Made by a program: the position numbers and the translations under genes
Part shown: piece by piece, positions 46,922-59,200 of the stretch
Layout of the letters: every line of letters starts with the position of its first letter
Position numbering within the stretch: position 1 is the first letter of the stretch
Assembly (NCBI GenBank): GCA_022592435.1
Contig: JABYQS010000023.1
Coordinates: forward strand, 62,001 to 126,000
Length of the DNA: 64,000 nt
Direction of reading: 5' to 3'
DNA from: Cerioporus squamosus
Lineage: Eukaryota; Basidiomycota; Agaricomycetes; Polyporales; Polyporaceae
Notes under the pieces: generated by a model
Database searches by the model: none
The model's input: the letters and a program-made list of their open reading frames with translations, nothing else
Told to the model about the DNA's origin: nothing

Positions 46922-48813
46922 ATGGATGAGTGCCCGGAAAGCATCACCGACGATAGTATACGCCGTGCATGGGCGGTCTTGCCAGCTGCAGCCCGAGCTG
47001 AGATAATCAGTGACTATGCTGCGCGGTTGCAGCAGGCACGTACTCACCAGCCTACCCAAACGGGGATGCCACCGCCAAGCGGAGACCCATACCCTCGTGA
47101 GCACGGACGTTCCGGCACGGGGGAAGGAGGAGCTGGGGGTGGACGCCGGAGCAGGTCAGTTACCTTGACAGATGCTGGGTATATGCACTCACCAGACCAC
47201 CTTTCTCAAGCAGGGAGCCAGATAACCAGGGTCAGCCTCGCTCGAGAACGTCCGGAGGCAGACCAGAAGCATCGCGTTCTCGCAGGTAAGCACATGTGCT
47301 GACATTGAAAATGCATATACTCACCTGTTTTACTCAGTCGATCCAGGGAGCGCAGCCGTTCTCCCCGGCGCAGGCGCGTTGAAGAGCCTCCGATTGATCC
47401 AGCCCTGGCTCGAGAGCCCAGGCCTGGCACGTCACCGCAGGAAGCAGCCAACCCAGGTCGTGTGAGAGGCCGCCGGCCTGCGCTGTATGCTGCACGGGGT
47501 GGGTTGCGGCGCCGACTGGCCCGCACGGAGACCGACGACTCAACCAACGAGGATGCTCGTGCTCGGTGGTTCTGTCCCGATCCAAACGCACCCAAGGACG
47601 ACTCGGATCCATCAGACCTGTACAAGAAGAAGATGAATGAATTAGACAACGCACAGGTTGTCGCACGTGTGAAGATCCGGGTCAGTCCCATATATATGCA
47701 TGCTATGCGCGCACTCACGTTGTCTGCTTCCCATACTAGAACACCGTCAAGTCAGCCTTCCGCGATGTAACCGGTGTCGATAAACCTGGGGTCCCGTGGC
47801 CGAAGTGGGGAGAGCCGGTCCCTGCTGGTCACATGCCGGTGAATTTCGAGGCAAAGGTTGACCAATCTGTCAACAAGGACCTCATCAAGAGGGTCGCAGC
47901 AGTAGCAATGCAGGAGATCAAGGTCAGTGAATGATCTGATCTGCATCTTGCAGGAACTGACTGGAAGCTGCTCACCAGGACGATGCGGAAAACAACGCTG
48001 CCTGGCTCAATGCGCCAAGCGTCAAGCTCACGGACGATGTCCTTCGTGCGTTTGCGAAGACCACCTTCCGTGGATTCAAGGATCGCTACAAGGGACAGTT
48101 CGATCCGGAGAAAGCGGCGCAACTGCAGAAGAATGATCGAGCATCCAGGTGGCAGAACCGGCGCAACGCGGTATGTTTCCGGAGTTGACTATGGCCTTTA
48201 CTCACCATAGTTGCCCTCTAGAAATGGGAGGACTTGCATGATGTTGCAGCTCCGGAGTACGTGAAGATGTACGGTGTCGATCCGCGGCCGTTCTTGACTC
48301 CGGATATGATGTCCGATGAAGCGAGTGGGCCCGAGGAAGGAGGAGATGAAAGCAAGATGGAGTGGCAACACCGGATGGCGGAGCGTGCAGGGATTGTTGG
48401 ACGCACTGATACGCAGCTGTCGAAGATGACGTTCTATGAGAACATCGCACCAAACTGGCGCTCTGAGAAGGTAAGTAAGATGTTCTAGACAGCGGACGTA
48501 ACTCACCAATAGTTGGTGCCTGTAGCTGACTCGGTTGTTACGTCGCCTGTATGACATCTGGTGGGACACGCTGAGCAAGAAGGCTGTCCGCGCGATGGGC
48601 GAACGTGTGAGGAACACAGGCCGGTCCTCCGACACAGTTCCTTTGACAGCACCTTTCAACTTCGGCATCAGTCACGCATGGTTCGAGCGGTTCAAGGACC
48701 AAGTTACGCACCACCGTTTCTTGAAGGACTGGTTCACTTACACCGACCCACCTGGCTTTGGAGAGAGTGCCGACCCGGAGAACGCGCTGCCACCTGAGGC
48801 TTGCGCGACGTAG
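46922..48813 (+). CDS. CACTA second gene, unknown DNA-associated protein
   Basis: The start is MDECPESITDDSIRRAW. Exons joined at GT...AG introns give an Arg/Ser-rich segment (RSRERSRSPRRRRVEEPPID), then a conserved-looking body (KSAFRDVTGVDKPGVPWPKW, LTDDVLRAFAKTTFRGFKDR, NRRNAKWEDLHDVAAPEYV) and a C-terminal part (LRRLYDIWWDTLSKKAV, NFGISHAWFERFKDQVTHH). It stops after LPPEACAT. I recognise no domain. Plant CACTA elements carry a second gene (TnpA) whose product binds subterminal repeats. By position this could be the fungal equivalent, but that is inference. It is convergent with the transposase. Confidence 0.7.
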
Positions 48814-48939
48814 GAAGGACTCACTAATATGTACCTCTTCTTGTCATGCTTGAAGTTCCTCGTGGATCAGACCACACGCTGTGCCTCGATGTCTGTCAGC
48901 TTACTCGCCCCGTTTACCTATTCAGCCGATGTCTCTCGT

Positions 48940-51900
48940 GTTTGACAAGTACATAAAACAATACTCATACAGTCAGTGTTACTAGCATGTCCGTAAATCA
49001 GATGTACAAATGCACTTGAAAGTATGCTTGACGTACCAAGTTGTCTGCATTTCCGGCCATCCCGGCGAGAACCTCCGCAAGAGCCTCCATCGAGATTGCA
49101 TTCTGGTAGATGGTGGGGCTCGTTAGCTAAAGTGTCCGCGCAAACAAGGATGCCGTACCCCTTCCAGCGTGATAGTAAGCCAGAACTTCGGCTCGGTGAG
49201 ATCGCAGACCCCCCGGCCAAGCTGGTAGCGGACCTGCTGTAAGGAGATCAGGGGCGGGAGCCCAGCCGCTGCGGCTGCAGCAGGCGTCATATGGTCACGG
49301 TATTTCCAGCAGCGGACTTCGATCTCCGGGCTGCGCAAAGAAGCTTTGTTAGCAGGGCATGACGGCTAACCATAAAGCCACTATGATACTCACTACGCCG
49401 CCCAAGGGTTGTCGAAGACACGGTTGATGTCCTGTGGTATCATCCACCGGACTTCGGCAAAGACTTGCGGTGTATCTTGTCCGGACTGCTTGTGGAGGTA
49501 GAGCTCTATGATGTCGGCCACTAAATAACCGTGCCCCTCAATGAAGATCCGCACAATCGCGGAGGATGACAGCGGTGTGATGCGCCGCCCATTCAGCAAG
49601 ACCGCATAACTTAGCGTGTGCGCGGTGGGTGTCAGGTAGGTGCACGGACGCGGTGCTGCCGGATCGTGAGCATGATATATGGTGAACTGCGGAGCATGCT
49701 TGCGATAAAACTTGAGAACTTCTTCTCTGTTCGGGAGACTCAGCTGAACAGGGTGTTTCGACACCTGCCCAAGCCCTATCTGTCCTGAGCAACATGCTAC
49801 CAGAACGGCCACAGTTAATCGAAATCTGACGCTGCGTGTGCTCACACGTACCATCCTCCTGTACATGAGACCATCCACCGTTATCCTGTGCAGATATCTC
49901 GAGTGTCCCTCGAGCCTCGTGGGGGTTATGAAGGATGCGTTGCGCAATGGACACGGCAGCGTCGCCTGCCGCAGACTTGTCGCTTGGTGTTTGTGTGATG
50001 CTTTGCGCCTAAATTTGATGTCAAGTTAGGTCTGCATGTGTGAGAGAATGCGGGGCGCACCATGTTCCGTAGCTCCTGATCCCGATCAAACTCACGCATC
50101 ATGGTGATCTCCTGCTGCCCGCCACGTCTCCCGTTCAGGTTAGTCGACTTGAGGACCAAGTTGAGGCGCTCCCCAAGGAAGGCCCACATCTCGTAGACGG
50201 TGGCGAAGAGGTCGAGTTGCTCTGGTATGTGCGACGCGTAGTGGTGGTTGGGCATCATGGCGTCAAGGCCATAGAGCTGTGTAAACACCATCAACATGCT
50301 AGCACACTATAAATGGGGGTTACTCACTGCCTTATAGTTGATCAGATACTCGTACAGGAGCTCCGCTCCTCTGTCCCGCTGTGCGCGCGTCGTAGAGCTG
50401 CTGAGCAGGAGTTTCAATGCGGCTGATAAAGAAAGCATCAACGCAATCTCCTCCTTTCTCATGCGGGGCTGCGGCTTGGGCGGTGCGGGCGGTGGCTTGG
50501 CCCTCAGTGCCTTGAGTTTCTTCTCGAGCTTTGGCCGCGCCTTGTCGTCAGCTGCATCCATGGTAGCTTCAAGCGCTGCGACCTCGTCTTCATACTTCTT
50601 CTTGATTGGCTCGTATGTCTTCATGGCTTGACTGTACTTCACAAGGGCGCGTTCATGATCCTTGTTTGCATCAGGGACGCTCCGAATCCAGATCAACGGC
50701 AGCTTGATTGATTGTCAGAATGATAATACCAATCTAGATCAACAAACACTTACGATGAGCGCGGCGGGGCACGTAATGAGCAACTTGTACTCATCCGCAG
50801 TCAGCGACCCACCTGCGGGCTCTCCGACCCGCATGGGCAAGCGTCCAACCCACGGAGGGGCTTCAAACTAGTACTCCATGACATTAGCATCAGCAGGCAT
50901 GGCTTGAACAGGAGGACGCGGGACATACCGTCTCCAAAAAGCGGTGGAGGATGGACAGTTCCCGCACCGTTCCGGCCTTTGTATCCGGACGCAAGGCATC
51001 GTTCTTGATCCAGCGGGTATACCATTGGTTCTTGACAACACCTGTTCGTAATCAATTCAGTACAGAACTGATCGTCGACTGAGGAAATACGCACCGAGCA
51101 GGAGGTTATGCATTGGATCGATGACAGTCATACGCACGCAGTCATAGTACGGGAGCCGAAGCAACTCAGACCATCGGATGCCATGCTTCGTGAAGTGCTT
51201 CTCACGCTCTGAGGTACTCTCGAGATCGCGCCATTGGCTCGCGACCTTCAAGTGCTCCTGAAATGACCGGAGAGGACATCCTGTAGAGCGCGGTGTGACT
51301 CTCAAATCCCGTTCTCAACAACAGCACTGAATGGACATACCACCATTGAGGCAGACATCCGAGTACATGTCTGCTGCAGTGACGGTCCCTTGCGTGCATG
51401 GCGTGTTGTTATGGGCTTTATCGGCGAACCCGCCAACCTTGCACATCGCAGGATGGTCTGCGCAGGTGCATACCAGGGCTACACGTGAGCGGCGACCTGG
51501 GAAACATCAGCCAGACAGTCTAGTGGGGTAAGTGATATAACATACCATGGTGTTGCGACTCCGTCGGGACCAGGATACCAAGATGATACAGCATCAGCAG
51601 ATCGTCGACGATGATCTCGAGCCAATGCTGGATCTCTTCGGTGTCGGGCTCTTTTGGGCCGTCCGTCAATGCGCACAGAAGTAGATTCTGTGCGCGGTAT
51701 CTGTCAAGAAAGGGTGGTCAACCTTCATTATGTTGCACAGCACTGATCTCGAGTACCTGATCGCGGGCGGAAGGTTGGGTATCGAGAAGGATATTGCACC
51801 GGTAGAGTACGTCGCGCTGAATGCGCTTGTCGAAGCCTGGAAGCTGCACACACCGGGAGTGAGAAACGCCAGAACACACTCCACTGTTTACTTACCCATC

Positions 51901-53490
51901 AACGTGCAGAATGACTGCAACTCGCAGCTCTTGCGCGTAGTCCGGTCCAAAGAATGGACGTCCGTCTGGGCCCGGAAGGGTGTTCCAGACCGTGCCGTCC
52001 TGGATGGAGTGATATTCCCCTGGCGGAGGTACTTCACGGTGGCGCCAGGCGTCTACGTAGACCTCCATGCCTGGTTGTTTGAGGAGGTACACGAGTGCCC
52101 GCGAGAGGAGGCGCAGAGGTGTTACGGCCTTGGGAATCGGGGTGCGCCTCTTACCCAACAGCCGCTGTAACAGGCTTTGTGTCCGCCTGACGAAAAGAGG
52201 GTTGTCGCAGGCCGGGCACTTTGCATTGTAGTTGACGATACCGGGCTTCATGAGACGGCGGCACTTCGAACACTCGAGGAGAATGTGGAAGCGGTCGAGG
52301 AGATCCAATCGCTTCAGAGCAGTACTCAGCGTGCTTGGCATGGGATCTTCTTTGTCGATCAGCTTGAGGGCGACGAAGATTGAACGCAGCGTAAATAGAG
52401 TGAGGTCGCAAGCACGGAAAGTGACATGATGGTGTGTATGTAGGAAAGTAACAAGGAGGAGAATGGAGCGGATATACCACAACTCGTGGGCGGCCGAATA
52501 GACGTCGTCTGGAGGGCGCGGTGAGGGAAGGTCGGGGAGATCGGATGCCCGCGCAAAGAGGGGGTGCTTTGGAGTTGAGAGACCAGGAATTTCAGACGTA
52601 CACGGAGTGCGTGCGGGCTGTGGCGAGGCAGGAGGAGCAGGCGCTTCGGAGCGTGTGATATCCGGAGGATCGTCGGGAGGATCGTCGGGCGGATCGTCAG
52701 GAGGATTGGCGGGAGGATTGGCGGAATCCTCAGGAAGATCGGCAGACGAACTGTCAAATCCGTCTGCAGAAGGTGGGGGATCGTCCGGGGTCTCGCTGAG
52801 GTCGAGCGCGTCGTCGAAGAGGAGTTGTAGAGCATCGAGATCGTCCGGGTCGTCATACAGCCCGAGGGATCGCTCTTGAGTCGCGAAGTCCGGGGCTAGC
52901 TGCGCATCAGCTTCCTGCTCAGCGAGTGCTATGGCCAGTTGATCTACTTCTTGTCCAGCGAAGGATGCGATGAATGGAGGAGGCAGCGGAGCGATTTCGT
53001 CAGGTGCTGCGAAGGTCTCGGGGGAGGGGTCCCGGGCAAGAGGCTCAATCGGACCCGGAGGTGGGGATAGACGCGGCGGTGGTGAGCCGTGCCGCAACCT
53101 GGGACTGGCCATGCGTGATGACGAAGGAGGTGGGGACGGTGTTCGCGCACGCTTCGACGGCACCCGGGCCAACCCACCGCGACCAGCACCTCTCGACAAG
53201 TTCCCTCCTCGCGCAACTCCTCCTCCTCTGCCCATATCCACAGCCAGCCTGGACCCTTCCGCCATGCCCTTCCCTCCCCTCCCTCCCCTTCCACGCCGGT
53301 ACGCTGTATGCCCTCCCAGAGTCTCCTGCCTTCGATGATTGTTCGCCGTGCTTACCGGAATCCACTGGCCGCCGGGGTGGGCCTTCAGACAGGTTTGACG
53401 GCATGTACAGAGTGTGTTGCAGCGAGCATCGCGAGGACGGCGTGGAGGAGGGGGAAGCGCTTGCATGTGGTGGTGAGAGGGAAAGCGCAC
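48940..53490 (-). CDS. Tnp2-type CACTA transposase
   Basis: The N-terminus holds a Cys-containing segment (CNTLCTCRQTCLKAHPGGQW), then a long Pro/Asp-rich region, then a Cys4-type stretch (CSKCRRLMKPG, KCPACDNPLF). Transposase segments follow across introns: VDGFQASTSAFSATYSTGAI, NLPPAIRY, LTDGPKEPDTEEIQHWL, RVALVCTCADHPAMCKVGGF, the hallmark DPMHNLLLG, LYGLDAMMPNHHYASHIPEQ and FLGERLNLVLKSTNLNGRRG. A charged coiled-coil-like insertion (KLEKKLKALRAKPPPAPPKP) lies before the last block. The order agrees with fungal Tnp2 proteins, and no frame break was found in the blocks I joined. The 3' end is approximate. Confidence 0.85.
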
Positions 53491-53825
53491 CCCGGGTCAG
53501 GCTGGGAGGTCTCCTAGTAAATAGTCGTCAGCTGATAGAACCCTCAGCCCTGCTTGCGAGTACCTACCGCGTTTGAGGGTTCAAGACAAAGCAGAGTACT
53601 CAACACGATATACAGGGGGAGTCGAGGTTCAACCAGGTGTAGATAGAAGGAGAATACGCGTTTACTTACGCGTCGTCCCAGGCCGAAGGACGTGGACGCG
53701 TCGAGCATGTGACCCCGTCAAGGCGTCAAGCGGATTCCGACTGGTTCGAACTCCGAAATCGGTAGTCTATTGGCGGGGCTCAACTACCCTATACTAACTA
53801 TAACTACGTCTTATGCTGGCATCTG

Positions 53826-53850
53826 AACCAGGGGGTGGCAAAACCCAGTG
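53826..53850 (-). repeat. CACTA right terminal inverted repeat
   Basis: Exact inverse of 46502-46526, ending aaacccagtg at the element boundary. Confidence 0.93.
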
Positions 53851-54142
53851 AATGGCCCAAGACCGCACCATGCGATAGGTGGGTTATAGTGGTACATAGG
53901 GTTAACCTATCGCACCGATATTGACCGGTTATCGCATGGTGCGAAAGGTAAGGTGCAGAATATTAGGCTTGTTTAGCAATTCCTCGGCTATAACCCGCAT
54001 TGATGTCAATAGGTAACCTGCCGCACCACTTTCGCACCGCACCTTAAAGCTTGACTTATCCACCGGTCAATAGTCCTTTCATTACCGGTAACAACGTAAC
54101 CTTTCAACCAGGCTTATAGTCGTGCTGCAGGTAAAAGGTACG

Positions 54143-54195
54143 CACCACTAAAAGCCGCCTATCGCACGGTGCGGTTTGGGGCCATTCCTGGGGTG
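54143..54195 (-). repeat. Intact right terminal inverted repeat of the MITE-like element
   Basis: Read on the minus strand it begins CACCCCAGGAATGGCCCC and continues through accgcaccgtgcgatagg. The left arm (46490-46501 joined to 53854-53894) matches it, and only after the CACTA element and one AAT are removed. Confidence 0.85.
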
Positions 54196-54865
54196 TTATA
54201 TACCGCATCATGCCTCACGTGACAGTTTCTCACGCCACGAGACGTCACGCTCCTTTTGAGACGATGATGTCAACGATGATGTTGCCGCCTTAGCGCCAAT
54301 GTGCAGTACAGAGACGTCGAACATAAGTACGAGTATATATGGAGTAATGACGACGATGATGTTCCTGGACACGAGAAGTGGACAGGTCTTGGATGAAGTA
54401 AAGTCGAATCAGTTTGGGGTGGGAGAGTCGCTGTAAAAGGAAGTTTAAGTGTTTCAGGTCGCTTTAAGCGGGTTTAATATCTCAGGAAATGACGTCGATG
54501 TGCGTGTAGATTCGGCCGAGGGAGGTCGCGATTGTGCCGTGAATCGGCTCGGTCGATCCAGGTGTGCTTGTTCGGGGAGAGTGTCAAGTATAACGAGCGA
54601 TCGGTACTAGGTAAGGTTCAAAAAAGAGCGGAGCCAGGAATCGAACGTGCGAGTATGTTCTCGAGTGTTCGGGAGGCTACCAACTGCGTCATGAGGACCT
54701 TTTCTGTTAGCTTAATTGGTTGTTCCTGTTTGCTTCGAGGGCCATCGCAGTATGGTGTTCGAGTATAAGGGGCCTGTCTGGGTCGATTCTTCCGTTGTTC
54801 GCCATTGTTGATCGTTCATCATTGTCGCACCCGGCTCCATATAATCTTCATCTGCTGAGCTTGAT
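54196..54865. other. Intergenic region and Skp1 promoter
   Basis: It begins with the TTA duplication of the MITE-like element. A TATA-like gtatatatgg lies at ~54331. A degenerate tRNA-like stretch (minus, ~54615-54705) is discussed in the findings. No gene is supported. Confidence 0.5.
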
Positions 54866-55650
54866 ATGGTCTGCTTGTTGGCATCCGATGGGCAGCAGTT
54901 CATTGTCGATCGGGACGTGGCTGAGTGCAGCGGCTTGATCAAGAATTTGTTGGAGGGTGGGTATGCCGACGCGCAGGTGAACCATATGCTGATCGTCTTT
55001 CGCTGCAGACGTCGGTGAGAGTGAGGATGCTATACCGCTTGTGAACGTTTCTTCAGGTGTATTGAGGAAGGTGAGTAAGGTGTGCGGTTGCCGCAGGTCG
55101 TTAATATGAGACTGACGGTCGGCGATGCAGGTTCTTGAACATTGCGAGCACCACAAAGGGGATTCGTCTTGCGCTAGTGATGATGATGTTCGTCGTGACG
55201 AAGTTGGTGGTCGCGTGACGACTATGAGTGAGTGGGACCAGGATTTCATCGACGTCGACCAGGAGATGTTGTTTGAGATCATCTTGGCGGCGAATTATCT
55301 TGACACGAAGCTTCTGCTGTGAGTACTGTCGTGCTCCTGACATTTTGGTGCTGACATATTGTGCTCATAGCGATCTAGGTTGTATGACTGTTGCAAAGAT
55401 GATCTCGGGCAAGACCCCTGAGGAGATTCGCAGTTTGTTTGGGATCGTCAATGATTTCACTCCTGAGGAGGAGGTGGGTCCTGAGCGTTCCTTGTTTTCC
55501 TAACGGCTGTCATCCTAATTGGGGGTTTGTTGTTGCTTTCTGCGTGATCATAGGTCCAGTTGAAGAAGGAGAACGTGAGTAGCTTTGGGCTGGTGGTTGT
55601 ACGATGCACGCTGATTGATTTATTCATAGCGATGGGCAGAGGATCGGTGA
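54866..55650 (+). CDS. Divergent Skp1 paralog (SCF ubiquitin-ligase adaptor)
   Basis: Skp1 links F-box proteins to cullin-1 in SCF ubiquitin ligases. Six exons (54866-54956, 55009-55070, 55131-55318, 55371-55473, 55554-55574, 55630-55650) join to 161 codons plus stop with all phases consistent. The POZ-like N-terminal part ([51 protein letters not shown]) and the C-terminal F-box-binding part ([46 protein letters not shown]) are complete. The acidic linker ([18 protein letters not shown]) is unusual. Against the fungal consensus as I remember it, there are many conservative changes, so this is probably a paralog, not the essential gene. Confidence 0.88.
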
Positions 55651-56233
55651 GTGTGTGTTGGGTGGGGGAAGGAGACGAAGGTATCTTCTTGAGGCCTGAC
55701 ATGGCATGAACGATATCCTCTGTGGCGTGCGATATGCTGTATGTATGTTAGTTGCATGTTGGCTGAAGAACGTTAGGTCGAGTTCGCAGTTTGGGCGTGT
55801 GCGATCATATGCAGTTTGAGGTTCGAATGTGGAACGATTTGAGAGAGACGGTAGCACATTAGGCTTTCGGGTAGGTTTGTCGTGTAGGTATAGCCAGTAG
55901 AGGAGGGGTAATGATGAACGGGTGTTTGAGAATTTGACCTAATTAAGTAAAAATTAGAAAGGTGAGACCGAGATTCGAACGAGCGAGCGGCAGTTGGGAT
56001 GACGTGCTCCCACGAGTATCCGGTTGACTACTGCTATTCATATGTGTACCGCAAACTTGCAACAATATATATATATATAGGGTGCACAGCGAACATAACA
56101 ATTGCGACCACATCGCGAGCATATACAATACTAGCAAGAGTACGTTGCAAGCGGTAGAGTCAATATGTACAGTATGTAATCATCAACAGCGCGTGTGTTC
56201 CAAGAAGGCCGCCATCTGACGGGGGACAAGAAT
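55651..56233. other. Convergent intergenic region with a tRNA-like fragment
   Basis: This lies between the 3' ends of Skp1 (+) and the reductase (-). A degenerate tRNA-like stretch (minus, ~55950-56035) and a short (ta)n run near 56068 are present. No gene is supported. Confidence 0.45.
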
Positions 56234-59200
56234 TTAGCTAGAGCAGGATTCACAGGGCGGTGTGGAAGGATGATCGCTAGCAGCGCCGTTCGCGGCGGGG
56301 GCATTGAGTTCCTGTCGCGCGGTGGTCGATTCGGTTTGAATGTCGGTGCCGGTGGTGATGGAGGCTACTACCTTTCTGGAGGAGGATATTGAGTCAACAC
56401 CGAATGCTAATGGATAGGCCGGCGCGCGCGTCCGCAAGTAGTAGAGCCCTGTCTTCAGTCCGCGCGCCCATGCATGCAATTGGAGAGAAAGCTAGATTAA
56501 GCGGTTTGAAGCTGGATATGGGATACAACGTACCAAGTGCTCTGGGGTGGGAGACGGAACATTTAGCGACATAGACTGGGCTTGGTCGATGAAAGGACCG
56601 CGGTCGGCGGCCATGTCGACGATAGTCAGGGGATCAATCTCCCATGCGGTGAGGAATGTGGCCTTGATGTCGTCGGGTATGTCGGCTATGCGCTGAATAG
56701 AACCTGGCCACAGTTGAGCATGTTTGCTCGACAGTAGGGAGCGGGTGCTTACCGTGATGTTGAAGAATGGACACTCGAATATCTTCGGTCCATAGTCCCT
56801 GACGAGTGAGTTCGGACACGAGCCACAGACATATTTCCGTGAAATCTCCGCTGAGTATGCGATGGGTGATTACGGCGCTGGGGAATGATGTGAGGTTGTG
56901 TATTGGAGAACGTTTGGGTGGTGAGAGAAGAGGTACCTGGTGTATGGCTCAGTAGAATCGAAGTTACCGAGTAGCTTCGCAGTTGAGGCCGTGGGCATTT
57001 GGGCAGTGAGCATCGAATGTCGGAGGCCATGGGTCGCTATGCGGTTACGAAGGGACTCGAAGTCGAATCGCCCGCTTAGCACGACATTCTCCCACATGTC
57101 ATGCTGTAGTATGTCGTGGGAGGCGGGGGAGTTGGCGTATGAGGGATATGGTCCGTGTTGTTCGGCAAGATCGCAGCTTGTTTGGTATGCGGAGTGATAG
57201 ATGGTCTCAAATATGTCCTTGTTGAGTTGGCGAGCCTCTGGAGATTGGAAGGGAACACCGGTTGCGAGGAATACGTCCGCCAGTCCTTGGACCCCGATCC
57301 CGAGTGACCTTGTGCGTAGAGCGGACGAGCGAGTGGCATCATTGGGATAATCGTTGCGATCAAGAAGAGCATCCGTGGTGAGAACGACTAGCCGAGTGAG
57401 AGTATGGAGGGCGTCGAAATCGTAAGTGCGGTCGAGGCGAACGAACCGAGGGATTGCAATCGAGGAAAGAGTACAGACGGCAGGCTCGTTCACGGACGAA
57501 ACCTGTACAATCTCGGTGCAAAGATTAGATGTTCGCACTGGCCCGAGCTGGGCTTGGTTGTTCTTGCCTGTTGGAGGCGTGTTAGTGGGAGTGTGCACCT
57601 GAGAAAGAGTCGATTTAGAATCACTGACGGTTGATCGTGTCGCAGTACATGATAAACGGAGTTCCCGTCTCTTGTTGCGCACGACATATTAACAGCCACA
57701 ATTCGGAGCACGCTATACGCTCCAGCGGTTCGACTGTGTGCTCATACTGCTTATACGCTCGGGTGAACTCCGCGCCGTGAGTAGATAGCAGTAAAGGCAC
57801 GTCTCGGGGATCGAACAAGGACCATGTTTGTTGGTCGCGGAGTCGGTGCATGCTAGATAAGATGTGAGCGAGTGCATGACGGAGACTGGTCAATTGCTTA
57901 CAACAAGTCGGAGATCCACAAGCTGGGGTAAACATGCCATACCCGTGAGCGTTGAGCCTGTGTGGTACGTGCATGTATGAAGGCGCAAATGTCTGCGTGC
58001 CAGATAGGAAGGTGCACCGTGACGGCTGCAGGCCGCTTGCGGCGACACATGCTAGTGTACGCAGCATGCGCGTCATATATGCGAAGAAGGGAGATAATTC
58101 CGGGCTGTTGCGCGGGCGTAGCACTGTTATGATTTGTCAGTTGCATGCGAGCGTGCTGGTCCATGCTATATACGAACCGGTTGGCGGGAATATCGCCCAG
58201 AGAAAGTCCTATTCCGCCGTCTGCGAGCCATAGGTCGTCCAAGTCTTGCGCGCTTCGCAGTTGAGAAGACGGACTTGTTGGATCGGGTTGGTACAAGAAG
58301 CAAGATGCATAGTGCGAGAACATGGTTCCGGCGTTGAAGAGGACAGGAGATGCCGGAGTGAACAGATGACGGGAGAGCGCGTCATACGTGCGAAGAACAA
58401 GATCGATACTGTACTTGTGAGCAGCGATGGCGACTCGCATGTACATGTATTGCGGTCTCTCGATGATCTGTCCATCGTGGCGTCGGAGCAGGTAACTGTG
58501 AGCAATTGATCGTATAGCAGGACTGTGAACTTGTCAGGGGTCCTAGTCAATCAAAGTATATGTCGAACACATGCACTAAGTGAACACAAAGTCGCGGGAG
58601 TGAACAATTGCGTCGTCGAGGTCGATTCCAAAATGGCGGACTATTTCTACGAAGTCCGGGTTCAACAAGGCGTCCGGGCCTGTGCAGAAGATAGGTGAGA
58701 TGGTGCCATAAGCAATTATTGATAGGAACTACCGGTTGAGTGTGCGTTGACCCAATAGGAAAACTTCTTGGCAGTTTTTTTGTGAAGTAGCGCGACGAAC
58801 ATCCGACCTGCAAGTAGAGAGAAATGTGGATGCTTTGTTGAGAAGGCAGCCACGGTCGTTGCAGCATGTAGCTAGAGAAACATCAGGCTGCGTATGACCC
58901 AGATATGAGAGGCAGGGAACTCGCCTGCAGGTCGTCCGCGGATATGTGTAGGGACAAAGCTGCCGCAATCGCAGCTACGGTGCTGTGAATCAATTGATCA
59001 TCAGTTGGCGAATGGTGCAGGAGGAATTCGTTTGAACTCGCCTGGGTATGTCAATGGCTTCTGTGTTAAGATCCCATGATAGCTGATCAAGGGGTCAATG
59101 TAACTGGCCAAAACGGATGTTGCACTTAGAGGAATGCTCACGGATTGCAGGAAGTGCTGGAGCTGCAGGAGTGCGTGATCGCAAAGGTCAGTTCGCTTTA

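Larger units (their letters stand above)
46502..53850. mobile_element. CACTA-type (En/Spm-like) DNA transposon, 7,349 bp
   Basis: The element starts CACTGGGTTTTGCCA and ends with its exact inverse; the 25-bp terminal inverted repeats are identical. It is flanked by AAT on both sides (46499-46501 and 53851-53853), the 3-bp duplication expected for CACTA elements. Inside are a Tnp2-type transposase gene (-) and a convergent gene of unknown function (+). Identical ends and intact coding sequence suggest recent activity. Confidence 0.92.
46490..54195. mobile_element. Small non-autonomous DNA transposon (MITE-like) split by a CACTA insertion
   Basis: Removing 46502-53853 leaves a ~354-bp element (46490-46501 plus 53854-54195). 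Its left end CACCCCAGGAATGGCCC and the reverse complement of its right end match for about 50 bases with few differences, including accgcacc and tgcgatagg. It is flanked by TTA on both sides (46487-46489 and 54196-54198). It has no coding capacity. A TTA duplication fits PIF/Harbinger-type mobilisation, but the terminal bases do not settle the superfamily. Confidence 0.8.

Noticed and set aside
46490..54195. Treating the whole 7.7 kb as one transposon with TTA duplication
   Set aside because: The inner 25-bp repeats, the AAT duplication and the intact right arm show two separate insertions.
54615..54705. Functional tRNA gene
   Set aside because: A-box and B-box words are present, but the acceptor stem does not pair and the T stem has only three of five pairs.
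55950..56035. Functional tRNA gene with long variable arm
   Set aside because: The T stem does not pair and no acceptor stem can be formed.
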